This document shows, piece after piece, positions 1 through 9,199 of a stretch of 64,000 nucleotides of DNA. The notes under the pieces were generated by a model. That model searched no databases, was not told the origin of the DNA, and saw only the letters and a program-made list of their open reading frames with translations. Location of the stretch: NCBI GenBank assembly GCA_011087645.1, contig JAALLF010000007.1:161172-225171 (forward strand). The letters run 5' to 3'. The stretch is from Alphaproteobacteria bacterium. GTDB lineage: Bacteria > Pseudomonadota > Alphaproteobacteria > UBA6615. Position 1 is the first letter of the stretch; each line of letters opens with the position of its first letter. Position numbers and translations under genes: made by a program.

Positions 1-710
1 TGTTCGATACCTCGATGCAGCTGTGCAAAAGCCGGCGTGTGCGTGATCGCCAATTGGGCTGTTTCATCCTCGGCGACGATGTAAGACCGAAACGGCAGAA
101 TAACCGCGGAGCTGTCGATCAACTCCATAACATGTTGAAAACCGAAACCAACCCGACCGTGTTGTACGCGATTTTATGCGGGCTAGGTCGGGCACAAGAT
201 CCAGATGACACACGCGAGATCAAACGTATCGCGTCATTTCGCGCACACGTTTCAGCAAAGGTCCGGCTCGGTGTTGTTCACTCTTTATTTCTACGGTCCG
301 ACCGTACCTCGGTCACGACGCTCATTCACCTTTCACGAGATAAAAACGTAGATGTACGGGACTGGGCAACGTTTTACTTGGGCTTCGAATCTTCCGGAGA
401 CACGCCACGAATTCGAAAGGCATTGCTGAATCGCCTCGATGACGAGGATTGCGACACAAGGTGCGAGGCGCTTGTAAGTCTCGCTAGACGAAAAGAACCG
501 CTCGTTAGAGAGGCTATCATACGCGAGCTAAGTCTGACGTCACCGACAACCATGGCATTCGAAGCGGCGGCAGATTTCGAAGATAAATCGCTATTACCGC
601 TAATCGATCGGCAGATCGCTTCTGCGGACGAAAACACTGATGAATCCTGGCTCAAAGAGGCACGAGAGGCGAAATACCGACTGGAAACTGGTGAATACCC
701 GCAGGACTAG
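1..710 (+). CDS. HEAT-repeat protein, 5' partial
   Basis: The frame is already open at the window edge (codons for F-D-T-S precede the first ATG at 15), so the gene very likely starts upstream. About 235 residues are visible, made of helical repeats with the HEAT look, for example RDKNVDVRDWATFYLG and DEDCDTRCEALVSLARR, where a D-x-x-V/T-R turn precedes each second helix. HEAT solenoids are protein-binding scaffolds; no catalytic motif is visible and the partner is unknown. Base composition is visibly less GC-rich (near 50%) than the genes that follow, which may indicate a separate origin. It is followed by 138 bases before the next gene. Confident as a coding region and as HEAT-like; function not assignable. 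Confidence 0.75.
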   Translation, partial: FDTSMQLCKSRRVRDRQLGCFILGDDVRPKRQNNRGAVDQLHNMLKTETNPTVLYAILCGLGRAQDPDDTREIKRIASFRAHVSAKVRLGVVHSLFLRSDRTSVTTLIHLSRDKNVDVRDWATFYLGFESSGDTPRIRKALLNRLDDEDCDTRCEALVSLARRKEPLVREAIIRELSLTSPTTMAFEAAADFEDKSLLPLIDRQIASADENTDESWLKEAREAKYRLETGEYPQD

Positions 711-800
711 GCGGTCAGTAGGCACGTTCACCCAAACCCTAGCCGTTGCCGATACTCTGCTTCGGCCATAGAATGGCCTAATCTCCGATAATAAGCGCGT

Positions 801-824
801 GCACCGCCACCGCGCCGGCGGTGC
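801..824. other. hairpin ahead of oxygenase gene
   Basis: Perfect 8-bp stem GCACCGCC/GGCGGTGC with an 8-base loop, ending 10 bases before the ribosome-binding site AAGGAGG (835-841) of the next gene. It has no T-run. It may be a weak terminator for the HEAT gene or a leader structure for the oxygenase; the sequence does not decide. Confidence 0.35.
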
Positions 825-848
825 GCCTGACAATAAGGAGGTTTGTTC

Positions 849-1901
849 ATGGATGGGATCGTTGAAAAGCCCGATGGCAGGGCCACCCACGATGTCGAAC
901 GCCGCACACTGCCGGTGCTCGATGTGGGTCCGGCGCTGACCGGCGATAAAGCCGCCATCGCCGCGCTCGCTATAGAGTGGCGCGAAGTGTGGCAAACCAT
1001 CGGCTTCATGTGCATCGTCAATCACGGGGTGCCGGCCGAGACCATCCGGAACCTGGGGGCCGAGGCCAAGCGGTTCCACGACCTGCCCCTCGACGTGAAG
1101 ATGAGCGTCGCCGTCACCCGCGACCAAAAGGGTTACACCCCGTCGCGTTCGGCGATCACCACCCATTCGCAATTCCACGACAGCCGCAAGCTCGACACGG
1201 TCGAATGCCTGGTGGTCGCCACCGACTATGACGATGACAACCCCTATGTGCGGGCTGGCGAGCCGTTTTACGGCAAGATGCCGTGGCTGCCGGAAGACGT
1301 CGTGCCCGGCCTACGCGCCGCCGCCGAGGCCTATATGGACACCATCGGGGCGTTGGGCAAAAAGCTGTTGCCGGTATGGGCGCTGTCGCTGGATTTACCG
1401 GAAGACTATTTCGCGCCGATGTTCGAAGACCATTACACCTATTTTCGCATGGCGAAATATCCGCCGGCGGCCGGTGACGACGGCGAGGAAATGGGCGTCA
1501 ACGCCCATGCCGATACCGGCTTCATGACCTTCCTGCCCCCGGCCAACGAGCCCGGCTTGCAGGTGCTCGACACTGACGGCACCTGGTTCTGGCCGGAAAT
1601 TCCAGAGGGCGCGCTGATCGTCAATGCCGGGCAGTTCCTCGGGCGCTGGTCGAACGACCGCTTCCGCGCCACGCCGCACCGGGTGGTGCCGCCTTTGAAT
1701 AACGACCGCTATTCGTTGGCCTGTTTCATCAACCCCAACTTCGAGGCGGTCGGCGAGTGTCTGCCGACTTGCACCGGCCCGGACAACCCGCCGAAATACC
1801 CGACCCAGACCTACCGGGAATTTTTCAATTGGTACATGACCAACACCTTCACCCATTACGGTAAGTTGAAAGAGGTTGACGGCCAGGCGGTCGAGGCCTA
1901 G
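849..1901 (+). CDS. isopenicillin N synthase-like 2OG-Fe(II) oxygenase
   Basis: 350-residue non-heme iron oxygenase of the IPNS/DIOX family. The N-terminal DIOX_N region contains TIGFMCIVNHGVP. The C-terminal jelly-roll has the facial triad H220-x-D222 and H277, and the R287-x-S289 pair that binds the 2-oxoglutarate carboxylate or its equivalent. The ATG at 849 is chosen over a TTG at 843 because AAGGAGG at 835-841 sits 7 bases upstream. Such enzymes hydroxylate, desaturate or cyclise small molecules in the cytosol; the substrate cannot be read from sequence. A GST gene follows 45 bases later, so both may act on one xenobiotic or secondary metabolite (inference). A paralogue with identical triad spacing lies at 37258. 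Confidence 0.88.
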   Translation: MDGIVEKPDGRATHDVERRTLPVLDVGPALTGDKAAIAALAIEWREVWQTIGFMCIVNHGVPAETIRNLGAEAKRFHDLPLDVKMSVAVTRDQKGYTPSRSAITTHSQFHDSRKLDTVECLVVATDYDDDNPYVRAGEPFYGKMPWLPEDVVPGLRAAAEAYMDTIGALGKKLLPVWALSLDLPEDYFAPMFEDHYTYFRMAKYPPAAGDDGEEMGVNAHADTGFMTFLPPANEPGLQVLDTDGTWFWPEIPEGALIVNAGQFLGRWSNDRFRATPHRVVPPLNNDRYSLACFINPNFEAVGECLPTCTGPDNPPKYPTQTYREFFNWYMTNTFTHYGKLKEVDGQAVEA

Positions 1902-1946
1902 CCCCTCCCTAAAATTAAACCCACAACATTTTGGAGTTCGTACCCG

Positions 1947-2822
1947 ATGGTTAAATTGCTTCGCTCCGACATCCTTTCCACCGAGGTGTTGGACTGGAAA
2001 GGCGTCCACCTGTTCCATTTCTACAGCTCGTCCTGTTCGCAAAAGACACGGATATTTCTGACCGAGAAGGGTGTCGACTGGGAACCTCACCCGATCAATC
2101 TGATGACCCACGAGAATTTCACCGACTGGTATCTGGGCGTCAATCCGCGCGGTCTGGTGCCGGCGCTGGTCCATGACGGCGATGTCCATATCGAGAGCAA
2201 CGACATCATGCGCTATGTCGATGAGGCGTTCGACGGGCCGCGATTGTTCCCCGAAGACGAGGCGTCGCTGGCTTATGTGCTGCAATCCATGAAGGCGGAA
2301 GACGATCTACACCTGTGCGTGCGCTCACTCACATTCCGTTACGTGGCGCCCAATGAATTGCTGCGCAAAGACCCCGACGCGCTCGACGTGTACGAGAAGG
2401 CGGGCTCGGGTCAGGTCGCCGGCGTTGCCGACACCCATAAGGCTGTCGAGGTCAATTTTTGGCGCAAGATGGCGGTCGACGGTATCCCCATCGAACAGGC
2501 GCTGGCCGCCGTCAAAGCCTTCGAACCCCATTTCATCGAGTTGAACGAGCGCCTCGCCAAGCACGAATGGCTGATGCCCGACGGCTTTACCGCGCTCGAC
2601 ATCGCCTGGTGGATCAGCGTCTTCCGGCTGAAGTTCCTGGGCTACCCGATGGAGCGCTTCCCGCAACTCGACGCCTGGTACCACACCCTGGCGGAACGGC
2701 CCCACTTCATGGCCGAAGTCGCCATGCCGCCGGAACGCGTCGAGGGCGCCAGCCAGCACCAGGCCAACATGGCCGCCGCCGGCGAAAGCCTGCCGCAAAT
2801 CATGGCCGCCAACGGGTTTTAG
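1947..2822 (+). CDS. glutathione S-transferase family protein
   Basis: 291 residues. The N-terminal thioredoxin fold carries SSSCSQKTRIFLTEKG (candidate Ser/Cys for thiol activation), then NPRGLVPALVHDG with the cis-proline and ESNDIMRYVDEAF with the E-S pair that contacts the gamma-glutamyl group. An all-helical C-terminal domain follows with TALDIAWWISVFRLKFLGYP. It is longer than the usual ~210 residues, with an insertion around residues 110-190, as in GDAP1-like or beta-etherase-like GSTs. A GGAG lies about 11 bases before the ATG. It probably conjugates or cleaves with glutathione in the cytosol. The preceding oxygenase gene is on the same strand and may be co-transcribed. Confidence 0.85.
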   Translation: MVKLLRSDILSTEVLDWKGVHLFHFYSSSCSQKTRIFLTEKGVDWEPHPINLMTHENFTDWYLGVNPRGLVPALVHDGDVHIESNDIMRYVDEAFDGPRLFPEDEASLAYVLQSMKAEDDLHLCVRSLTFRYVAPNELLRKDPDALDVYEKAGSGQVAGVADTHKAVEVNFWRKMAVDGIPIEQALAAVKAFEPHFIELNERLAKHEWLMPDGFTALDIAWWISVFRLKFLGYPMERFPQLDAWYHTLAERPHFMAEVAMPPERVEGASQHQANMAAAGESLPQIMAANGF

Positions 2823-2855
2823 ACGCCGCGCAAAAAACGCTCACCGAAGGCCATG

Positions 2856-2954
2856 CTTCGAGACGGCGCTTCGCGCCTCCTCAGCATGAGGTGGTATTTC
2901 TCGGGTTAGCATCCATCCTCATCCTGAGGAGGGCCGACAGGCCCGTCTCGAAGG
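2856..2954. repeat. dispersed intergenic repeat, copy A
   Basis: About 99 bp beginning CTTCGAGACG and ending GTCTCGAAGG, with internal CCTCATCCTGAGGAG, so the whole unit is an imperfect inverted repeat. Related copies lie at 12590-12990 (interrupted) and 32348-32490, and a diverged one at 53123-53177. It sits between two convergent genes and could fold as a transcript-end structure. Confidence 0.75.
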
Positions 2955-2974
2955 GTGAACGGTTGCCAGCGCCC

Positions 2975-3940
2975 CTACAACTTCAGCAGCCGCTTGGCGT
3001 TGCCGCTGAGGATCTTATCCTTGTCCTCATTGTTGAGGTGCAGGTCTTCCATCCATTCGACCCCCGGCGGGTTCATCACGAAGGGATAATCGACCGAGAA
3101 CAGAATGCGGTCGACGCCGAGTTCCTGGATGCTGCACAACAGGGCGGGATCGGAGAAATTGCCGCTGGTGGTGATGTGGAAATGCTCGCTAAAGACATCG
3201 CGGAACGCCATCGGCTTGTTGCCCGGACGGGCCAGGGCGCTATCGATGCGCCACAGCAGGAACGGCAGGCCCTCGCCCATATGGCCTAAAATGATCTGCA
3301 CGTCGGGGTACTTGTCGAGGACGCCGCTGAGCACGATGCGGATGCCCGCCGTGGCGGTTTCCACCGTGAAACCCCAGCCAGCGGTCAAAAACCCCGGGAA
3401 ATCTTCGACATATTCCTTGTAATAGGCGTCGACCACCGCGGGATGAGGCATCGCCGGGTGGATATAGAGCGGCATGCCAAGCGCCTGGGCGCGCTCGAAG
3501 ATCGGCCAGTACCGCTGGTCGTCGATGAACAGCCCGTCGGTGAGGCCGTGGATCATCGCCCCCTTGAAACCGTGTTGGGTGACGCAGCGCTCGAATTCGT
3601 CGGCCGCGGCCTTCGGATCGGGCGTCGGCAGCGCGGCAAAGGCGGCGAACCGGTCGGGCTGGGTCGAGACAAACTCGGCGAGGCGGTCGTTGGCGCCGAT
3701 CGATAGGGCGACCGACGTCTCCGGGTCCATACGCTGGGTCGCCGGCGGCGCGTGGGACAGCACCTGGACGTCGATCCCGGCCTCGTCCATCTCTTTGATG
3801 CGCAATTCACCCATATCCAATAGGCGTTCTTGGATAGCGTTCGGCCCGCCAGCGTCGGCCGTGGTGAGCTGGGCCGACACTTCCACATCCCAATAATGTT
3901 CTTCGATGGCGATGACCTGTTGGCCGCGTTTGGTCGTCAT
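2975..3940 (-). CDS. amidohydrolase 2 family (ACMSD/resorcylate decarboxylase type)
   Basis: 321-residue TIM-barrel metal-dependent hydrolase or decarboxylase of the amidohydrolase_2 family. The metal-binding E-E-H near residue 14 (AIEEHYWDV) replaces the more usual H-x-H. Later come IHPAMPHP, the metal or catalytic His in LGHMGEGLPFLLWR, and the Asp in FSVDYPF. Known members decarboxylate aromatic acids such as gamma-resorcylate or hydrolyse related rings; the substrate here is unknown. AGGGGAGGA precedes the ATG. The gene is convergent with the GST gene, with a dispersed repeat between them. Confidence 0.85.
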   Translation of the reverse strand: MTTKRGQQVIAIEEHYWDVEVSAQLTTADAGGPNAIQERLLDMGELRIKEMDEAGIDVQVLSHAPPATQRMDPETSVALSIGANDRLAEFVSTQPDRFAAFAALPTPDPKAAADEFERCVTQHGFKGAMIHGLTDGLFIDDQRYWPIFERAQALGMPLYIHPAMPHPAVVDAYYKEYVEDFPGFLTAGWGFTVETATAGIRIVLSGVLDKYPDVQIILGHMGEGLPFLLWRIDSALARPGNKPMAFRDVFSEHFHITTSGNFSDPALLCSIQELGVDRILFSVDYPFVMNPPGVEWMEDLHLNNEDKDKILSGNAKRLLKL

Positions 3941-4063
3941 GCTGTCCTCCCCTTAATCTCGGCTAATTACCGTTAGGGGGAAATTCTAGCAGCAAGCATC
4001 GCCGCCGTCAGGCGTGCTGTTCGTCTGGAGTATCGTCAGCGCGCCAGCAACCGCCGACTGTTT

Positions 4064-4078
4064 TTAACCGGCTGTTAA
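4064..4078. promoter_or_regulatory. CtrA-type box
   Basis: TTAA-CCGGCTG-TTAA is a perfect match to the alphaproteobacterial CtrA consensus TTAA-N7-TTAA. It lies about 170 bases before the sensor kinase start. The site plus flank TTAACCGGCTGTTAACCAT recurs with one change upstream of prkA at 25195. The intergenic stretch 3941-4245 otherwise holds only the 23-bp tandem repeat and no gene. Confidence 0.6.
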
Positions 4079-4167
4079 CCATCATCAGGTCATATACCTA
4101 TTAAGGAGCATCGTATGTTGCTCCGGCACGGTAAGTTATTCGTTTAATTAAATATTTGGAGTCTAGA

Positions 4168-4213
4168 GCACGTAACCCAGTAAGTACCAAGCACGTAACT
4201 CAGTATGTACCAA
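4168..4213. repeat. two tandem 23-bp repeats before sensor kinase
   Basis: Positions 4168-4190 and 4191-4213 are abutting copies that differ at 2 of 23 positions; both begin GCACGTAAC and end GTACCAA. They end about 30 bases before the kinase start, where a promoter or leader would lie, and could be a paired binding site. Confidence 0.7.
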
Positions 4214-4245
4214 GTTAGATAGCTGTGCGTTTCTGGAGTTTACCG

Positions 4246-7200
4246 GTGATAAATACTGCTTCTGGTAGTGATTCTGCCGCCATATCTCTGCACCGAGTGC
4301 TGTTCGAAGAACAAGATACTTACGCAATTATTGTGACCGATAGCGATGGCGCGATCACCGATTGGAACCCGGCCGCCAAACGCCTGTACGGCTACACACG
4401 CGACGAGGCGCTGGGCAATCAAACGGCGATACTCCACCGCTCTGTCGGCGCCGCCGATCAAAGGGTCCGCATAGCCGACAGCATCGCTCGCGATGGCTGT
4501 TGGACCGGCAAAATCGCCTTCAAGCACAAAGACGGCAACCCCGGTCTTTCCGACACCATAATCTTCGCCTACCACGACGAAAACGGTCAGCCGTTTCATA
4601 TCGGCCTCAACCGCGACTTTACCGAACGCCGGCGCGCCCGCGACGAATTGCGCGAGACCGACGAGCGGTTGCGCCTGATTACCGACAACATCCCGGCGAC
4701 AGTCGTCTACGTCGATACCGAACAGCGCTACCGCTTTGTCAACAAGGCGGCCGAAGACCTCTATGGTCTCGCCCCGGAAGACATTATCGGCAAGCGTGTT
4801 AGCGATATCCAGAACGAGGCTGTATACGCCAAGATCGCGCCCCATATCGAAGCGGTGCTTGGTGGGAAAGAAGTAACCTTCGAACAAGAACGCATCACGC
4901 GCGACGGCACGACAAAAATATACCAAAGCCCCTACTTCCCCCATTTTGACGACCAAAAAGAGGTCATCGGTTACTACGGGGTGTCCCTCGATATTACCAC
5001 GCGCAAGCGCGCGGAAACGGAAGTGCGCGGGAATGCCGAGCGCCTGGAACTGATCACCAACAATCTCGGCGCCATCATCGTCTATTTCGATTCCGAGGAG
5101 CGATATCAATTTATCAATCAGAATTTCGCCGATTTGGTCGGCCGCCCGCGCGAAGACATTATTGGGAAAACGACAAACGAAGTTCTTGGCGACGCAATGA
5201 ACCAACATGTCGCGCCCTATATGAAAAAGGCGTTTGCCGGCGAGCAGGTGACGTTTGAGCGATACCGGCCCGACGCCGACGGCATCAAGCGCACTTACCA
5301 GTCGACCTATCTGCCGCATTTCGACGACCAAGGCGCCATCATCGGGGTTTACAGCCTGTCGGTCGACATTAGCGACCACAAACGCGCGGAAACGGATCTG
5401 CGGGAAACCGCCAAGGCGGCGGAACTGCTCCGCAGGATCACCGCCGCCGCCAACCGGACCGACGATACGGATGAGGTCATCCAAATATCACTCGACGAGC
5501 TGTGTAATTTCAGCGGCTGGCCGATTGGTCACGCCTATGTCCGTAAATCTGACGGGAGCGACACACTCGCACCGTCCAATTTGTGGCATCTCGACGACCC
5601 GGAGCGGTTCGAGCCGTTCCGCCAGCGAACCACAGAAACAATTTTTCAACTTGGTGTCGGCTTGCCGGGCAGCGTCGCCGCCGACGCCCAACCCCACTGG
5701 CGCATAGCGCTTGAGGCCAACCCGGAATTTCCCCGCAGCGATGTCGCCGTTTCAGTCGGTATCCAAACCGGCTTCGCCATTCCGGTGATGGTCGGCCAGC
5801 AGGTCGCCGCGGTGTTGGAATTTTTTAACCTCGGCGCGGTCGAACGCGACGAAGAATTATTGTCCGTTGCCGAACAGGTCGGCGTCCTGATCGGTCGGGT
5901 CATCGAGCGTCAGAAAACCAGAGAGGTTCGCGCGGAATCGGAACGGCGGCTCAGCGGGATTGTCGACATCGCCTCCGAGGCGATTATCTCGATCGACGCC
6001 GGCGGCGCGATAACCCTATTCAATAAGGGCGCCGAAACTGTTTTCGGTTACGCCGCCTCGGAGATCGTCGGCCAATCGCTGGAAACCTTGCTGCCCCAGC
6101 GGTTTCGCGACGGCCATGCCCAGCATATCACCCGGTTCCTGGAATCGGACGATGTCAGCCGGCTGATGAACCGGCGCGGCACCCTTTACGGGCAGCGCAA
6201 AGATGGCTCCGAATTTCCCGCCGAAGCGTCGATCTCAAAACTCGAACTGCCCACCGAGACGGTCTTGACCGTCATCTTGCGCGATATCACCGAGCGTTTG
6301 CAGACCGAGGAAAAACTGCGCGAAAGCGAGGCGAAATTCCGCGGCATATTTGAAGAAGCCGGGCTGGGCATCGGTCTCGTCGACCGCGACGCCAAATTCA
6401 TCGAGGTCAATGCGGCCTTAGCGCAGATGTTCGGTTACGAACGCGCCGAGATGGCCGGTGTCGCTTTTAGCTCGTTGACCGCGCCGGAAGATATCGGCCT
6501 TAGCGAGGAACAACACCGCGCCTTGCTCGAAGGTAAAACGGATATTTTGCGTTTTGAGAAGACCTATTTGCGCAAATCCGGAGAGCCGTTCGACGTGCAG
6601 CTGGTTTCCAAGGCGGTCCACGACAGCGATGGCGAACTTAAATTTACGGTTCCCATGGTGGAAGACATCACCGAGCGCAAACGTACCGAACACGAACTTC
6701 TGGTTGCCAAGGAAGAAGCCGAACTGGCGAGCCGCGCCAAATCGGAATTTCTGGCCAATATGAGCCATGAGCTGCGCACCCCGTTGAACTCGATCATCGG
6801 CTTTTCCGACTTGCTCGGCGACGAGCTGTTGCATGCCACCGAGGACAAGACGTCGCGCGACTATGCCGTCATGATAAACGAGTCCGGCCACCATCTGCTC
6901 CAGCTCATTAACGACATATTGGACATTGTTAAGGTTGAGGCCGGCGCTGCCGTGCTCAACGAAGAGACAGTCAATATCGGCGACCTGGTTAACGCGTGCA
7001 TCATCATGATCGGCGAACGGGCCAGAGCCGGCGACGTCGCCATAAAGGTCGATATCGACGAGAAACATGTCCCTCAGCTTCGCGCCGATCCGACCCGCCT
7101 CAAGCAGGTGGCGCTTAACCTTTTGACCAACGCAGTCAAGTTCACCGAACCGGGCGGCACGGTCACCATCAAGGCCTGGCACAATGCCGATAGCGGGTTT

Positions 7201-7458
7201 GTCCTGCAGGTTAGCGATACCGGCATCGGCATCGCGCCCGATGATATCCCCCGGGCTTTAGCGCGGTTTCAACAGGTCGACGGCGCGCTCAACCGGCCCC
7301 ACGAGGGGACCGGCCTGGGCTTGCCGCTCGCCAAATCCATCGTCGAGCAGCATGGCGGTTCGTTCGATCTGCAAAGCGAGGTTGGGGTCGGCACCACGGC
7401 AACCGTGCGCCTGTCGGCCGGGCGCGCGGTCGAGGTCGCCGCCAATAAAGCCGCTTAG
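4246..7458 (+). CDS. multi-PAS/GAF sensor histidine kinase
   Basis: About 1070 residues, no obvious membrane segment, so cytosolic. Order: PAS (~15-135), two closely similar PAS_4 domains (~140-265 and ~265-390, both containing an F-x-P/T-x-L/F-P-H-F-D-D-Q segment), GAF (~395-570), two further PAS/PAC units (~575-700 and ~700-815), HisKA with H841 in NMSHELRTP, and HATPase with NLLTNAVKF, SDTGIGIA and GTGLGLPLAK. No receiver domain is fused and no response regulator is adjacent. A GTG at 4246 with TGGAG about 7 bases upstream is preferred over an in-frame GTG at 4225, which lacks a ribosome-binding site. The HisKA/HATPase part resembles the PleC/DivL-like cytosolic kinases. A CtrA box upstream suggests cell-cycle control (inference). 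Confidence 0.9.
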   Translation: MINTASGSDSAAISLHRVLFEEQDTYAIIVTDSDGAITDWNPAAKRLYGYTRDEALGNQTAILHRSVGAADQRVRIADSIARDGCWTGKIAFKHKDGNPGLSDTIIFAYHDENGQPFHIGLNRDFTERRRARDELRETDERLRLITDNIPATVVYVDTEQRYRFVNKAAEDLYGLAPEDIIGKRVSDIQNEAVYAKIAPHIEAVLGGKEVTFEQERITRDGTTKIYQSPYFPHFDDQKEVIGYYGVSLDITTRKRAETEVRGNAERLELITNNLGAIIVYFDSEERYQFINQNFADLVGRPREDIIGKTTNEVLGDAMNQHVAPYMKKAFAGEQVTFERYRPDADGIKRTYQSTYLPHFDDQGAIIGVYSLSVDISDHKRAETDLRETAKAAELLRRITAAANRTDDTDEVIQISLDELCNFSGWPIGHAYVRKSDGSDTLAPSNLWHLDDPERFEPFRQRTTETIFQLGVGLPGSVAADAQPHWRIALEANPEFPRSDVAVSVGIQTGFAIPVMVGQQVAAVLEFFNLGAVERDEELLSVAEQVGVLIGRVIERQKTREVRAESERRLSGIVDIASEAIISIDAGGAITLFNKGAETVFGYAASEIVGQSLETLLPQRFRDGHAQHITRFLESDDVSRLMNRRGTLYGQRKDGSEFPAEASISKLELPTETVLTVILRDITERLQTEEKLRESEAKFRGIFEEAGLGIGLVDRDAKFIEVNAALAQMFGYERAEMAGVAFSSLTAPEDIGLSEEQHRALLEGKTDILRFEKTYLRKSGEPFDVQLVSKAVHDSDGELKFTVPMVEDITERKRTEHELLVAKEEAELASRAKSEFLANMSHELRTPLNSIIGFSDLLGDELLHATEDKTSRDYAVMINESGHHLLQLINDILDIVKVEAGAAVLNEETVNIGDLVNACIIMIGERARAGDVAIKVDIDEKHVPQLRADPTRLKQVALNLLTNAVKFTEPGGTVTIKAWHNADSGFVLQVSDTGIGIAPDDIPRALARFQQVDGALNRPHEGTGLGLPLAKSIVEQHGGSFDLQSEVGVGTTATVRLSAGRAVEVAANKAA

Positions 7459-7519
7459 AACCGCGCTACTTCAGTAGGATCGACCTTCGTTGAGATAGCT
7501 GGCCGCGCCGTCGCCCATG

Positions 7520-9145
7520 CTAGTCGGGCTTCCGGTAGGTGATTTTCCGGCCCGATTCCCGCAGATCCTCTTCATCCCAGAAACCGATCAGGATGCCCGG
7601 CGGCTCACCGCCCGCCGCCATGCGGTCGACCTGTTGCGGCGTGCGGGTGATGCGGCTGTGGTGACGCCGCGCCCAGGCGAACAGCGCCTCGTGCAAGCGG
7701 GCGCGAACCTCCTCATGGGCCGGCTCGGCGCCCAGATCGACCACCTCATCGGGGTCGGTTTCCAGATCGAACAGCAGGGGCCGGAAGCCCTCGGCGTGGA
7801 TATATTTCCAGCGGCCGTCGAAGATCATCAGCAGCCGCGCATCGGCCTGGTCGAGGTCGAGGTCGAGGCGCGACTGGCGCGTGGCATAGTCGTATTCCGA
7901 GATGGCGTAATCGCGCCATGTCACCGACTTGCCGTGCAGCAGCGGCTCCAACGACAGCCCTTCGAGAATGTGCGGTTTGGCTTCGCTGGCGTAAAAATCG
8001 AGAAACGTCGGCGCCAGGTCGATGCCCTCGACCAGCGCGTCGGTGGCCGTGCCGCGGGTGGCGTCGGCTTCCGACCGCGGATCGTAGACGATCAAGGGAA
8101 TGCGGGCCGAGGCGTCGTGGAACAGGTCCTTCTCGCCCAGCCAGTGGTCGCCCAGGTAATCGCCATGATCGGAGGAAAACACGATCATGGTGTCGTCCAT
8201 GCGGCCGCTTTTCTCGAGATAGTCGAACAACACACCCATCTGATCGTCGAGCTGTTTAACCAGCCCCATATAGGCCGGGATCACGCGCTCGCGCACCTCG
8301 TCGCGGGCGAAGGCTTTACAGACACGATGATTTTGCCAGGCGCTATAGACCGGATGATCGGTCATGCGTTCGGCGTTCGAACGCACCGGCGGCAGAATGT
8401 CTTCCGGCCCGTACATATCGTGATAGGGCGGCGGCACAATGTAGGGCCAGTGCGGCTTGATGTAGGACAGATGGCACAGCCAGGGCTTGTCGCCGGCGCC
8501 CTCGATAAACTCGATGCCGCGCTGGGTGAGATAAGGCGTTTCGGAATGTTCTTCCGGCACGCGGGCAGGCCGGTTGGCGTTTTCCATCAGCCAGCCCGAC
8601 ACCAGCTCGCCATCGTCATCCTCTGCCGAGTTCGCCCATTCTTCCCACGGATTGGAACCGCCGAGCCCCTGCTCGCGCAGATATTCGTCGTAACGAGAAT
8701 CTACGTCGTAATGATCATCCGGATGCATGCCGTCGTCGCGCTCGAACGGCGTGAACCCGCATTCGGCGGTGTGCACGCCGATGATCGATTCCGGATCGAT
8801 GCCCAGGCGTTTCATGCCGACCGTGTCAGGGATCATGTGGGTTTTGCCGACCAACACGCAGTCGACGCCATTTTCGCGCAAATGATCGCCCAATGTGGGC
8901 TCGCCGACGCGCAAAGGGAACCCGTTCCAGGTCGCGCCGTGGCTGCGCACATAGCGGCCGGTGTAGAAGCTCATGCGCGAGGGTCCGCAAATCGGCGATT
9001 GGACATAGGCCCGGTCGAACCGCACGCCGCGTTCTGCTAGCCGGTCGATATTCGGCGTTTTTAATGTCGGGTGGCCGTAGCACGACAGGTAATCCCAGCG
9101 CAGCTGGTCGGCCATGATCCACAGAACGTTCTTCGCTGTCGCCAC
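7520..9145 (-). CDS. type I sulfatase
   Basis: 541-residue sulfatase or phosphonate-monoesterase-like hydrolase of the alkaline phosphatase superfamily. C53-G-P-S-R is the C-x-P-S-R signature whose Cys is converted to formylglycine. D13 near the N-terminus and D326-H327 in SSDHGDYLGDHW are metal ligands. No signal peptide is seen, so it is probably cytosolic. It begins at GTG 9145 with AGGGAGAG upstream and lies 54 bases after dctM, as the last gene of the TRAP operon. A sulfated or phosphorylated organic anion imported by the transporter is the natural guess for its substrate (inference). No sulfatase-modifying enzyme gene is in the window. Confidence 0.88.
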   Translation of the reverse strand: MATAKNVLWIMADQLRWDYLSCYGHPTLKTPNIDRLAERGVRFDRAYVQSPICGPSRMSFYTGRYVRSHGATWNGFPLRVGEPTLGDHLRENGVDCVLVGKTHMIPDTVGMKRLGIDPESIIGVHTAECGFTPFERDDGMHPDDHYDVDSRYDEYLREQGLGGSNPWEEWANSAEDDDGELVSGWLMENANRPARVPEEHSETPYLTQRGIEFIEGAGDKPWLCHLSYIKPHWPYIVPPPYHDMYGPEDILPPVRSNAERMTDHPVYSAWQNHRVCKAFARDEVRERVIPAYMGLVKQLDDQMGVLFDYLEKSGRMDDTMIVFSSDHGDYLGDHWLGEKDLFHDASARIPLIVYDPRSEADATRGTATDALVEGIDLAPTFLDFYASEAKPHILEGLSLEPLLHGKSVTWRDYAISEYDYATRQSRLDLDLDQADARLLMIFDGRWKYIHAEGFRPLLFDLETDPDEVVDLGAEPAHEEVRARLHEALFAWARRHHSRITRTPQQVDRMAAGGEPPGILIGFWDEEDLRESGRKITYRKPD

Positions 9146-9199
9146 CTTACTCTCCCTAAAATATTGCCGCGGCGGAAGTATCCCGATCGCCGGTAAAGA

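Noticed and set aside
7517..9040. Long plus-strand frame opposite the sulfatase gene
   Set aside because: Mirror frame caused by high GC; no conserved motifs, while the minus strand encodes a complete sulfatase.
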